Source: Symbiodinium natans (lineage: Eukaryota > Sar > Dinophyceae > Suessiales > Symbiodiniaceae). Taken from it: DNA of 64,000 nt. The number at the start of each line of letters is the position of its first letter. The stretch's first letter is position 1. Made by a program: the position numbers and the translations under genes. Where the stretch lies: positions 1-64,000 of the forward strand of contig CAJNDS010000267.1 in the NCBI GenBank assembly GCA_905221605.1. The letters are read 5' to 3'. This document shows positions 53,833 to 64,000 of the stretch, piece after piece. The notes under the pieces were generated by a model. It did no database searches. It was given only the letters and a program-made list of their open reading frames with translations, and was not told where the DNA came from.

Positions 53833-55302
53833 ATGGAAGGAGGCCACAAAGAGCAGCTGGGTGCCCTCACGCTTTGCAGCGCACTTGGAGGGGTTCTCGG
53901 TATAGCCGCGGTCATCTTCGGAGCGCTGGTCCAGTGGGCAGGTGTCATGCCAGACCTGGAAGAATATGGGCGCTATGTCCTCCTCGGGGGTGTGGTTCTT
54001 TATCTGGTACATCTGCTTGAAGCCCTATGCAAAAGCAAAACCTCCAAGTACCTCTATTGGATTTTGAGTGAAACCGAGTTCGCTTCGTATGTGAAAGAGT
54101 TGCAATCGGCTAAGCCCGAGATCAGGTGGACGATTCAAAACTACCACTATGAAGAGAGACGGACCAGAGACAAGGATGGGAAGGAAAAGGTCGAAAGGAA
54201 GAGGGTGAACACCCATCGTGCTCAGGCATACTATGACATCCAGGGCTTCTTGGATGAAACTCTTTCACCTGAGCAAACGCTGGCCATGTTCCACTTGCTG
54301 TATGATGGCGAACACGAGGACTTGGAGGCAAACAAGAAGAAGTCGAGGAGAATCTTCTTGCTTTGCGAGATGCCTCTGGAATACCATGCGATCGATGACC
54401 AGGAGGAGCAGCGCCTCTTTGGTCGGAGAGAGACGTTTTTCAGAGAGAACACACGTGACACTCACCAAGACAAGAAATCGGAACACCTTATCAGCTGTCA
54501 CCACAAGAGCCACGTCATGGTGATTCTCAAAGAAGGTACCGATGACAGCCGTGCGCGCCCGTGGTGGATGAGCTATTGGTTCTATGCCATTTGCACGGTT
54601 TTTCTGATGAGTGTGCCTTTCCGGGTCTTCTTCTTTTCGCAGTGCGCCAAAATACAATGGGAGGTGCTGAAGCACTTCTCTCACAAGCAGGAGGAACTGT
54701 GGACAGAAGATCCAAAGCACAGCCGTGCAAAACGCACAGATGCTGCATCGAAGGCATTTCGAAAGGTCAAGCGTGAAATGCCTGCGCGAACGTTCTCAGG
54801 AAAACGAGCTGCATGGGATGAGGGACCCGCAAGTATGGAAGATGTCGGACCGCCTGTCACAGTGCCTGTGGGAGTTCCATCATACTGGAAGAATCGAGAT
54901 TTGGACAAGGACTTCGATGAGAAGATCAACCTGTCACCTGATGAGCGGGAAAAGATGCAGCAGCTGTTGGATGTGACCTTCAAGAACAAAGCCACCAGAG
55001 ATCGGAAGAGCGATGGCATGCCAACCAGGCTGATTGCGACCCAAGTGATTCGCATGGAGGACAGCAAGATGTGGCGGCGATTTGAGCAGAAGCGTGCGGA
55101 GCTGGCACTCAAAGGACAGCTTGCGCTGGGCCCCACGAGCTGTGAATGTGTGAGCCGTGTGCAGCAGATGCACATGCATTTGATGCAAAGTATTAGGTAT
55201 GTACGGATGTATATGAGATGTATATGAATACATTGATTTCTATGTATGTACATATGTACTACATGTACATACGCAGAAGTTCACACACATAGACATGCAT
55301 AC

Positions 55303-55347
<45 letters not shown>

Positions 55348-56723
55348 AATCAATATATCTACACATATACAGATAAATGAGTCAAGAAGAAACGTACATT
55401 TTGCCTACGTAGTACATTAGTATGTAGAATATGCATCATATGAAAAGTTTATGTATGCATGCATGTATGTATGTACGTGTGTATGTATGTGTGTAAGTAT
55501 GTATATGCATGACATTTAACGCTGCGCGACCCGCCTCGGGTTTTGGGGTTCGTGGTGTCCATGGTTCAAGGTTTAGGGTCTAGGGTTAGGGGATGTCCAG
55601 CACGAGCCTTTTTCGCTCCAGCCACGAACTCAAACCCGAATTTTTGCAGCCCATACCCAAGCTTTGGAGTCAGGTACAGTAGCCTCAGCTCTGGTTGCGG
55701 CCTAAGGTCCCTAATCTTTAGAGTCATAAAGTCAAAAGAGTAGGCCTTGAATTGTAAAACCTAAGCCCTAAACGCTAAACCAAGGGGCTAGGGGGGGGTT
55801 CTAGTGGGGGGGTGGAGGGGTAGCTCTTCCAAGCAGAAAAGTACCAAAGAAAGGGCGGCAACTCGAGGGGTTGGAGGACACTTGCGGCCCCAGGCCGCGG
55901 CAGATGTGATTGTTGTATTGTAATGCCATGTGCAATGTAAGCAGAGCGTCGCGTAATTTGCTGCAATGTATGTAGGTATATGCATATATGAACTATGAGT
56001 GAGTGTATCCCTATATACAAATACATCATTGAACCCCATCGCTGTCATTTTTCACTCGTGCTTTCCAGCTCGACCCAGCATACTCGAGGACGGCCCAAGC
56101 TGATGCAGGAGATGCCCGGAAGTGGACCTTTCAAGACCTCACCAAATGATGAGACGTCACTGCCATCCTGCCTTCAGGAGGTGACCTCGGACCTTAATGA
56201 CGCTTTGGACTTGACAATCCTCAGTTTTTTCTCGTACATACTTTATGTTGTTTCCGACATCGAGTTATCTTTGGACTTGGGCGGGTAGTGCTTCAAGTGT
56301 TTCAGCCCCAAACCGACTGAGGAAGCATATCTATTTCATGGCTCTAGTCCAGGAGGTGCGCTTGGCATCGGCGAGAATGGCTTTGACATGAGCCGTGTGG
56401 GGTCCAATGTGGGCACGATGTTTGGGGCGGGTGCCTACATGGCAGAGGCATGCAGCAAAAGCGACGAGTACGCAACCGAAGATCCTAGCGGCCTCTTTGC
56501 TGGCAAATTTGCCTTGCTACTATGTCGCACGCTCCTGGGCAATATGTTCTACATCACAGAGTCAAACATCCCAAGGATCGAAGATGCTCTGGCCACGGGG
56601 AAATTTCAGTGTGTTCTGGGCGATCGGGAAGCAGCCGTCGACACCTACAGAGAGTTTGTTGTTTTTGATGACGCGCAGATCTACCCGGAGTATGTAATCA
56701 TATACACCCGTAGCTTTGCGTAG
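53833..56723 (+). CDS. TMEM151-like membrane protein fused to a PARP catalytic domain (copy 1)
   Basis: Proposed exons are 53,833-55,114, 56,089-56,180 and 56,289-56,723, giving 602 aa. The start is the first ATG of the frame (MEGGHKEQLGALTLCSALGG). Residues 12-38 and 45-65 are membrane segments, and a third (WFYAICTVFLMSVPFRVFFF) lies at about 247-268. The NYHYEERRTRD…KRVNTH block and the post-membrane QCAKIQWEVLKHF block match the TMEM151 family pattern. From ~350 the sequence becomes PARP-like: SPDEREKMQQLLDVTF, then VIRMEDSKMWRRFEQKRAEL. Exon 3 holds the ADP-ribosyltransferase core with LFHG (His475), GAGAYMAEACSKSDEY (Tyr508) and YPEYVIIY (Glu592), an H-Y-E triad. Intron 1 is bounded by the repeat AGGAC, so its donor would be GA, or ambiguous. 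Intron 2 (GAG|GTGACC … TAG|TGC, 108 bases) removes an in-frame TAG. Predicted role: membrane-anchored ADP-ribosylation. Function is inferred from domains only. Confidence 0.75.
55115..56088 (+). other. Intron 1 of TMEM151-PARP copy 1
   Basis: 974 bases against 575 in copy 2 (61,108-61,682), with little similarity beyond the first ~90 bases. Contains (TACA)n and (TA)n repeats at 55,300-55,345, a TTTAGGG-like stretch near 55,570 and a G run near 55,790. AGGAC occurs at both ends (55,112-55,117 and 56,087-56,091). Confidence 0.5.
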
Positions 56724-57470
56724 CAGCCTTCAGGCGTGACACGAGTCGCCCTGCACGAGGAGGACTCGAATCATATTTCTGGAGCAAATCCCGAAGGGAG
56801 GCTTGCAACAGATTTTCCCGAGATTTTCAAAGTCGGCTGCGAAAGAAACAAGTCACTGGGGTGAGCTTTGCCTGCTCCCGCTATTTTATCACCATGGTTG
56901 CCTCCGCTCTCGCTCGGCACTGCAAGGATCGGCTGTGTCAACGACCAGACGTGTGGGGCTGAGTTGAAGGAGCCGATAGGAGCCGCTTGAACGCACGACA
57001 GAGGGGGTTTTGGCCCTAAGCGAACTCGGCTCGGTACTCGGACTGATGAACTTACCTGAGCAGTTGCAATGACCTCGTTAGGTTTGCATCCCATTCCGTG
57101 GCCCGGAACTTCCCGAACGCTTATTGTTTGTTGTGCGAGCATCAGAGTCGAAGCTTTTGCCATTGCCATTGCTACATCGCACAAAGGCAAACCGCGCCGA
57201 CGCGGCCACTAGGAGCACAAAATGAAGGGTTTTTGCAGACTCCATGGGGTCATCGCAGCCTGCTCCCATAAGATCTTTGGAGTCGTAGGGCAGATGTTGA
57301 GATGTTGGGTTGATCTAAGCCTACATCCGTTGTGGGGTTGCAAAGGGCAGTCTTGAAGCTCCGCCAGAATTGCGGCAGGCAAACTTGCCAGCAATATTCA
57401 TGTTTCATCCCTACGCTGGCACGCTTCTTGGCGAGCTGGATGCAGCAGTGAGAGTGCAATGAGCTTTGTG
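56724..57470 (+). other. Downstream conserved blocks, no intact gene
   Basis: Blocks such as CCCGAAGGGAGGCTTGCAAC and GAGTTGAAGGAGCCG match 62,460-63,130 in unit 2, where a longer open frame exists. Here the frames are broken. Confidence 0.4.
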
Positions 57471-57709
57471 CAGTAGTAACTCAGTAGTATAAGCACTAGT
57501 ACTACGGACAGTGTAGCAAGACCCTCAATCTTTCGCAATAGCTAGTTACGAGTTTAACTTAATAAGAATGATACGGTGTTCATGAGTCTGTCCTGCCGCC
57601 CCGGAAACTCCTGAATGTCCCCAAAATACGCCAGAAAATACGACCCTAGCCACATGTGTTCGGGTTGTCCCATGCTTAGGTTTATTTCAACTCGATGGCC
57701 TTCTCCGAC

Positions 57710-58190
57710 CAAAGCTGTACCAAGGCAAGCAGCAACTCGGAGAGGAGTTCTTTTGGGAGCATGCTGCTGGCGATGTGACCCTTGATCTTGCGTTGCCCTT
57801 GGCTTCAACGGTGAGGTCGTGCCTTGGCTGGTAGTGTAGGCTGAGTTGCTTTTCAATCGTATTGAAAGTTTTGAGCAGATTGAGTTTGAAGAGTCTAAGT
57901 TGAGGTACATGAAGAGTCCTGCCATTGAGTTTATCCGGAGTCTTCAGACGTCAATCCGTAGCAGACGAAATCCAAACCTAGCCTTCCAAATTCACGGAGT
58001 CAGATGGCAAACTCGCTTTCAGGTGCCATGGCCGATGCTTCCAAACAATTCCGGTGCTCGTGTTGCTGCGGCGAAAGGCTCCTTGCAACAATGCGGGTTT
58101 TACTGCAGGTTGGATGGTGTTTGGTTTTGTGCGTCGCAGATAGGTGAGGATCCCTTCAAGTCTTCAACGTGCAAAATAACCTTCGCTTGA
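57710..58190 (+). other. Exon-like remnants
   Basis: 57,735-57,800 is a relative of the 4806-5190 block (QQLGEEFFWEHAAGDVTLD). 58,022-58,100 (GCCATGGCCGATGCTTCCAA…) matches 63,570-63,650 and reads MADASK plus a Cys-rich stretch in both units. No complete gene. Confidence 0.35.
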
Positions 58191-58431
58191 GCTCACGAAG
58201 CGAACCCCGAAGTTCTCCCGTCGGGCTCACTTCCTCGGAAGGAATCTCCTGTAATTTCAGTACTTGTGGATTCGCTTTTTACATAGGTTTGGGGCTGGTT
58301 TTTGTTGTGTGGGTTTTGAATTCCAAGATCTTGGATGCCAAGCACATTCGCGCTCCCCAAAGGCTTGTACAGTATCAAGCAGAGTTGAGGCATGATTTGA
58401 CCCCTGACCCTACAAGAGGCAGTGAACGTAG

Positions 58432-58722
58432 GATCATCGTGCGAGTATGCATGCCCAGGCCGTTCGCATGCACTGGTAGCATGGACGTTATCATCCTGCG
58501 GGAATGCGTGCCCGGGCCATTCGCACGCACTGGTGCATGGACATCATCATCCTGCGGGCATGCATGCTCTGGCCATTCGCACGCACGGGTAGCATGGACG
58601 TTATCATCGTGCGGGCATGCGTGCTCTGGCCATTCGCACGCACTAGTAGCGTGGACGTTATCATCCTGCGGGTATGCATGCTCTGGCCATTCGCATGCAC
58701 TGGTAGCACGGACGTTATAACC
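58432..58722 (+). repeat. Tandem repeat, 5 x ~59 bp
   Basis: Units contain ATCATCCTGCGGGCATGC, CTCTGGCCATTCGCACGCAC and GTAGCATGGACGTT. Present only in unit 1 of the 6-kb duplication. Frames on both strands are repetitive and not accepted as genes. Confidence 0.9.
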
Positions 58723-59830
58723 CTGTATTGTTGTGACACAATTTGACATGCAAAAGACCCAAGAAAAAACACCTGAATGACTTTTTTTGCGTACGCAAAA
58801 TCGTCGCCAACGCGGAGCGTGCTGGCAAACACTCGCTTGCAGTCACAAACGCGAACTGCCTATTATAACGGCACTCAAAAAACCCCTAGAAACTTCAAGC
58901 AGCGTTAGACCTCAAACCATCCAAAGCATGCGGCTACCCTCAACAATCACAATGATTCTGAACTAGGGGGGGTTGCGGGCAGTTGGGCTTTCCGGATTTG
59001 ACCGGGGCTCAAGCAGCACTAACGCACCTGGCATAATGCTCTTCTTGAGAGGCCTGGTGGCCAGCGTGTCTTTGTCTTAGCATCCCCTTACATCTTCGAC
59101 AGACCCCGTCCTTTCAGGTTCGGCTCGCTCTTGCACTTGGGCATACTTGGGCCATGTCGGGCCGCCGCCGCTTCTTCTGGGCCCGAGTGCGGTCGGCTGT
59201 GCAAGGCGCCAAAAGCGAGACCCTCACAGGGTCCCCCGCCTTCATGATGCGCCACGCCTACACAAACAACGCTGGTGATCGATGTGTTTTGGGTTTGGGG
59301 TCCTGGGGAGTGTACAGAAGTGTACCGAGGGGGGCGCCCTTGCTGCAGTTCTAGAGGACATCTACATTGCTCGACAGCAGCCACTTTGAGTTCGCCGCTT
59401 GCCGGAGGCGCAAACTTGAGGCGACAAGTTTGAAACTTTGCAGAGTCTGCTCCTAGTTGCCATGAGTGCCAGGCGCGCGCGCCCCGCGCCCCAACCTGGC
59501 CTCTGTGGGTCGTCACCTTCGCGGCTCCTGACGGCATCGACCACGAATCTGGTTGGGAGCCCCAGGCCCTGGTCAAGCTTCGTAGATTTGAGTTTGTTTC
59601 AGTACCAAGATCTGCGCTCGCGGATTGTTGCATGGTGTTTCATGGACACTTAATGGGACCTCTTGATCGTTTGCCAGTTGTCGAGTTGTTTTGAGACTGC
59701 GGGTCGGCTCAAAATTCAAGCCGCGAGTGGGTCAAAGTGACCTACTTTGAGTAGAGCATCGAACTGGGAGCACAGTGCGACACAGTGCGACACAGTGCGC
59801 AGCAGGAGCGTCGGCAACAGCAGCGACGGC

Positions 59831-62341
59831 ATGGAAGGAGGCCAGCAAGAGCAGCTGAGTGCCCTCACGCTTTGCAGCGCACTTGGAGGCGTCCTCGGTA
59901 TAGCCGCGGTCATCTTCGGAGCGCTGGTCCAGTGGGCAGGTGTCATGCCGGACCTGGAAGAATACGGGCGCTATGTCCTCATGGGGGGTGTGGTTCTTTA
60001 TCTGGTACATCTCCTTGAAGCGCTATGCAAGCAAGACCTCCAAGTACCTCTCTTGGATCTTGAGTGAAACCGAGTTCGCTTCGTATGTGAAAGAGTTGCA
60101 ATCGGCTAAGCCCGAAATCACGTGGACGATCCAAAACTACCACTACGAAGAGAGACGGACGAGAGACAAGGATGGCAAGGAACAGGTCGAAAGGAAGAGG
60201 GTGAACACCCATCGCGCTCAGGCACACTATGACATCCAGGGCTTCTCGGATGAAACTCTTTCACCTGAACAAATGCTGGCCATGTTCCACTTGATGTATG
60301 ATGGCGAACATGAGGACTTGGAGGCAAACAAAAAGAAGTCGAGGAGAATCTTCTTGCTTTGCGAGATGCCTCTCGTGTTCCATCCGATCGACGACCATGA
60401 GGAACAGCGCCTCTTTGGTTTGAGAGAGACGTTCTTCAGAGAGAACACACGTGACACTTACCAAGACAAGAAATCGGAGCACCGCATCAGCTGTTACCAC
60501 AAGGACCACGTCATGGTGATTCTCAAAGAAGGTACCGATGACAGCCGTGCGCGCCCATGGTGGATGAGCTATTGGTTCTATGCCATTTGCACGGTTTTTC
60601 TGATGAGTGTGCCGTTCAGGGTCTTCTTCTTTTCGCAGTGCGCCAAAACCAGTTGGGAGGTGCTGAAGCATTTCTCTCACAAGCATGAGGAACACTGGAC
60701 AGAACATCCAAAGCACAGCCGTGCAAAACGCACAGATGCTGCATCGAAGGCATTTCAAAAAGTCAAACGTGAAACGCCTGCGCGAACGTTCTCAGGGAAC
60801 CGACCTGAGGGACCCCCAAATCCAAATTCGGAAGATGTCGGACCACCTGTCACAGTGCCTGTGGGAGTTCCATCATACTGGAAGAATCGAGATTTGGACA
60901 AGGACTTCGATGAGAAGATCAACTTGTCGCCTGATGAGCGGGAGAAGATGCAGCAGCTGTTGGATGTGACCTTCAAGAACAGAGCCACCAGAGATCGAAA
61001 GAGCGATGGCATGCCAACCAGGCTGATTGCGACCCAAGTGATTCGCATGGAGGACAGCAAGATGTGGCGGCGATTTGAGCAGAAGCGTGCGGAGCTGGCA
61101 GTCAAAGGACAGCTTGCGATGGGCCCCACAATGTGTGAGCCGTGTGCAGCAGATACGGATACATGCATTTAATGCAAAGTATGAAGTGCATGTACATATA
61201 TAATATAATATAATATACTATAATGAAATATAGTTCAACATTCATACATACATACATTACATTACATTACATTACATTACATTACATTACATTACATTAC
61301 ATTACATTACATTACATTACATTACATTACATTACATTACATTACATTACTTACATACATACATACATAAAACACACACACGGAGATATCCATACACAAA
61401 TGAGTACACAGTGAGTGGACGCTATTCATACGTAGTAAAACTAGTATGCAGGATATGCACCGTAGTGATAAAGTTTATAACATGAAAACATGCATGTATG
61501 TATGTATTTGCATATGGAGTAGGATTCTTTCACTTAGTTGATTGAATTCAATGTTGGTTACGCCTATGCTCGCCCCCCCCCTTGATCCACACATTTGGCC
61601 TGACATACATGCATACATGCATACATGCATGCACCGTGGTTTCAAGCTCGGCCCGAAAGATTCGTTTCTGTAGACATGCCAGGACGGCCCAAGCTGATGC
61701 AGGAGATGCCCGGAAGTGGACCTTTCAAGACCTCACCAAATGATGAGACGTCACTGCCATCCTGCCTTCAGGAGGTGACTTCGGATCTTAATGACGCTTT
61801 GGACTTGACAATCCTCAGTTTTTTCTCGTACATACTTTATGTTGTTTCCGACATCGAGTTATGTTTGGACTTGGGCGGCTAGTGCTTCAAGTGTTTCAGC
61901 CCCAAACCGACTGAGGAAGCATATCTATTTCATGGCTCTTGTCCAGGAGGTGCGCTTGGCATCGGCGAGAATGGCTTTGACATGAGCCGTGTGGGGTCCA
62001 ATGTGGGCACGATGTTTGGGGCGGGTGCCTACATGGCAGAGGCATGCAGCAAAAGCGACGAGTACGCAACCGAAGATCCTAGCGGCCTCTTTGCTGGCAA
62101 ATTTGCCTTGCTACTATGTCGCACGCTCCTGGGCAATATGTTCTACATCACAGAGTCAAACATCCCAAGGATCGAAGATGCTCTGGCCACGGGGAAATTT
62201 CAGTGTGTTCTGGGCGATCGGGAAGCAGCCGTCGACACCTACAGAGAGTTTGTTGTTTTTGATGACGCGCAGATCTACCCGGAGTATGTAATCATATACA
62301 CCCGTAGTTTTGCAGAAGGGCCTGCCACATATGCAATCTAA
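59831..62341 (+). pseudogene. TMEM151-PARP gene, copy 2, frameshifted
   Basis: Exons at 59,831-61,107, 61,683-61,774 and 61,883-62,341 match copy 1. At about 60,028-60,034 two bases are missing (CTATGCAAGCAAGACC against CTATGCAAAAGCAAAACC). The N-terminal frame therefore ends at a TGA near 60,065, just after the second membrane segment. The rest of the TMEM151 and PARP parts stay open in the shifted frame and keep the LFHG, GAGAYMAEA and YPEYVIIY motifs. The C-terminus is longer than in copy 1 (SFAEGPATYAI). Either this is a recent pseudogene, the deletion is an assembly or sequencing error, or translation starts downstream of the deletion. Confidence 0.7.
61108..61682 (+). other. Intron 1 of TMEM151-PARP copy 2
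   Basis: Includes about twenty TTACA/ATTAC pentamers at 61,252-61,352, absent from copy 1. An 8-base indel relative to copy 1 occurs in the first ~40 bases, which argues that this stretch is already non-coding. Confidence 0.5.
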
Positions 62342-62746
62342 ATCTGATGCTCTATTGAGGTTAGGGTTTCGTAGTCCTCATTCCACCCGGTATCCTTTAC
62401 AATCTTGGGTCGAGTTGGCGATGAGTCTTGTTCGAGTTAGGGTGTAGTTCTCGTGGCAGTCTTTCTAGCTTGCGCAGCAGCCTTTACGCACGATACGAGT
62501 CGCCCCTGCAGCGGAGGACTCGTATCGAATTGCTGGAGCATGTCCCGAAGGGAGGCTTGCAACAGATTCTTCTGAGATTTTCGAGGTCGGTTGCGAAAAA
62601 AGTCACTGGGTTGAGTCTTGCCTGCTCTTGTTGTTTCTGCAGCGGGGTTGCCTCCAATTTGGTTTGACACTGCTTCCGAGGATCGGCCCTGTCAATGAGC
62701 TGACGGGCGGGAAGGCGGGAAGGCCTCTCTGCATTGACACAGCTGT

Positions 62747-63232
62747 GTGTGTTTTTGGTTGTGGTCGGGGAAGGTCGGGAAGGGGGGGAAGGAGAGCAGA
62801 TCTTGGTTTGCTTGTTTGGGACTCTTCTTGCCTGGAGGCGAATGCTGCATTGTCCAGCGGACGTACACGCAGCAGTACTGCAAGCCGTCGGTGAACTACA
62901 ACGACAACGGTTCTGTCAGCCGTACTCCGGCTGAGTTGAAGGAGCCGCTTGAACGCACGACAGGGGATGTGTGCCCTAGGCCCCAGCTCGTACTGTTGAA
63001 CTATCCGGAGTTGCTGCAGTGGCCTCTCGAAAGGTTCGCATCCCATTTCCGTGGCCCGGAATCCCTGAACGCTCAAATTGTCTGTGCGAGTGTCAGAGTT
63101 AGAGTCGAAGCTTGCACACCATTGCTACATCCCACAAAGGCAAGCGGCACCGACACGGCCGGAACTGAGGCACAAGGAACAGAAAAGGGGGTTGTTGCAT
63201 ACTTCGCGGGGCCATCGCAGCCGGAGCTTTAG
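62747..63232 (+). other. Hypothetical ORF, up to 161 aa
   Basis: The protein-like part begins near 62,860: YCKPSVNYNDNGSVSRTPAE, LKEPLERTTG, LVLLNYPELLQWPLERFASH and FRGPESLNAQIVCASVRVRV. It stops at TAG 63,230-63,232. The matching region in unit 1 (56,950-57,160) is broken. No family was recognised; it could be an exon of the next gene. Confidence 0.3.
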
Positions 63233-64000
63233 GGAGCGAATTTAACTTGTTCTGGTTTAGGAAAAGGGGTGGGAGTATTATAGGTCCACATCACGCCAAC
63301 GAAGTTCGCTTAGCCCCTACGTGAAGCTGCCACCGTTGCACGGCCACTGTGGTTGGTCCCTTCGTGCTTGGAGACATTCTGTCTGGATTTTTGGGCAGTA
63401 GTTGTGCAGTTCACAGGAATTTCTGGCGACGCAGGCATGAACGCGCAGCCGCATCCTTCCACGTATCAGCTCCAGAGCCGCAACCTTGGATCTAGCGCAC
63501 CGTAAATTCTCAACCAATCGGAAGGCCCAACGTTGAATAAAAAAGTATAAAGCCCAAGCCTCTCGGGGTGCCATGGCCGATGCTTCCAAAGAAGCCCGGT
63601 GCTCGTGTTGCCGCGGCGAGAGGCTCCTCGCAACAATGCCGGTTTGACTGCGCTTTGGATGGTGTTATTCGTTTTGTGCGTCTCAGATGGGTCATAGTAG
63701 ACCCGATAGGTGAGAGTGAGCCCCAAGCCCTAAACTTTGAAGGCGCAGCTCTAGGTCTCCAACGTGCAAATGGCAAAGACGAGGAAGCCAAGCAGACCCC
63801 AAAGTTATCCACAAACACGACATTGCACTTGCATGGCCAAAGCGAGGAAGCATCGAGAACAGCATCGCGATCCGCTCAAGAAAGACCACCTCACTCGGCC
63901 CCAAGAAACTTCAAGCAGCGGTAGAGCCAAAACCATCCAAACCATGCAGCAACCCTCAGCAATCACGATTCTCGAGGAGTTAGTTATCTCTGCATTTCTT

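Larger units (their letters stand above)
53660..58970 (+). repeat. ~6-kb tandem duplication, unit 1
   Basis: Homologous, in the same orientation, to about 59,655-63,990. Matching runs from a shared upstream region through the three gene exons and downstream blocks, as far as AAACTTCAAGCAGCG near 58,890 (63,905 in unit 2). Non-exonic parts differ in length. Confidence 0.9.
59655..63990 (+). repeat. ~6-kb tandem duplication, unit 2
   Basis: Second unit, reaching to within a few bases of the window end, so a third unit could follow outside. The exons are far more similar than the introns and spacers. Confidence 0.9.

Overview
The window looks like nuclear DNA of a dinoflagellate, most likely a Symbiodiniaceae-type genome. 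Four signs support this: abundant degenerate TTTAGGG/CCCTAAA telomere-like tracts inside the sequence; very dense microsatellites; a DinoSL-like (spliced-leader relic) motif in front of an intronless ORF; and exon-like blocks bounded by AG|G acceptors and unusual donors. Real coding sequence is sparse. Most open frames are shadows of simple repeats. No rRNA gene, intact tRNA gene or CRISPR array was seen.

Layout. Positions 1-17,250 and about 25,780-36,500 are two copies (A and B) of one large segmental duplication. The copies are nearly identical over the first ~2.3 kb and more diverged, with many indels, further on. Comparing them gives occupied and empty sites for insertions. Copy A carries (i) a 1.92-kb retroelement at 2431-4354 with an RNase H frame and DIRS/PAT-style split direct repeats, (ii) a ~262-bp palindromic MITE-like insert at 6940-7201, and (iii) a 4.6-kb insert at 8333-12950. 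The 4.6-kb insert joins an intronless host-like gene to an AT-rich fragment of a Polinton/Polinton-like virus (broken integrase, broken N-terminal part of a family B DNA polymerase, small ORFs). Copy B has an uninterrupted reading frame at the last site. A partial third copy of one block lies at 14,440-15,545.

From 17,250 to 25,780 the sequence holds telomere-like tracts, one EF-hand-like exon and two long purine repeats. From 36,500 to 53,600 it is repeat-dominated: three dispersed copies of one repeat, a 4 x ~398-bp tandem array, telomere-like arrays, microsatellites, and inverted arrays of a GATTCAGGAAAC motif.

The clearest genes are at the right end (53.7-64.0 kb). A ~6-kb tandem duplication carries two copies of a gene joining a TMEM151-like membrane domain to a PARP-type ADP-ribosyltransferase domain with an H-Y-E triad. 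Copy 1 (53,833-56,723, three exons, 602 aa predicted) is open throughout. Copy 2 (59,831-62,341) has a 2-nt deletion that breaks the frame after the second membrane segment. This domain combination is the best candidate for a previously undescribed system here.
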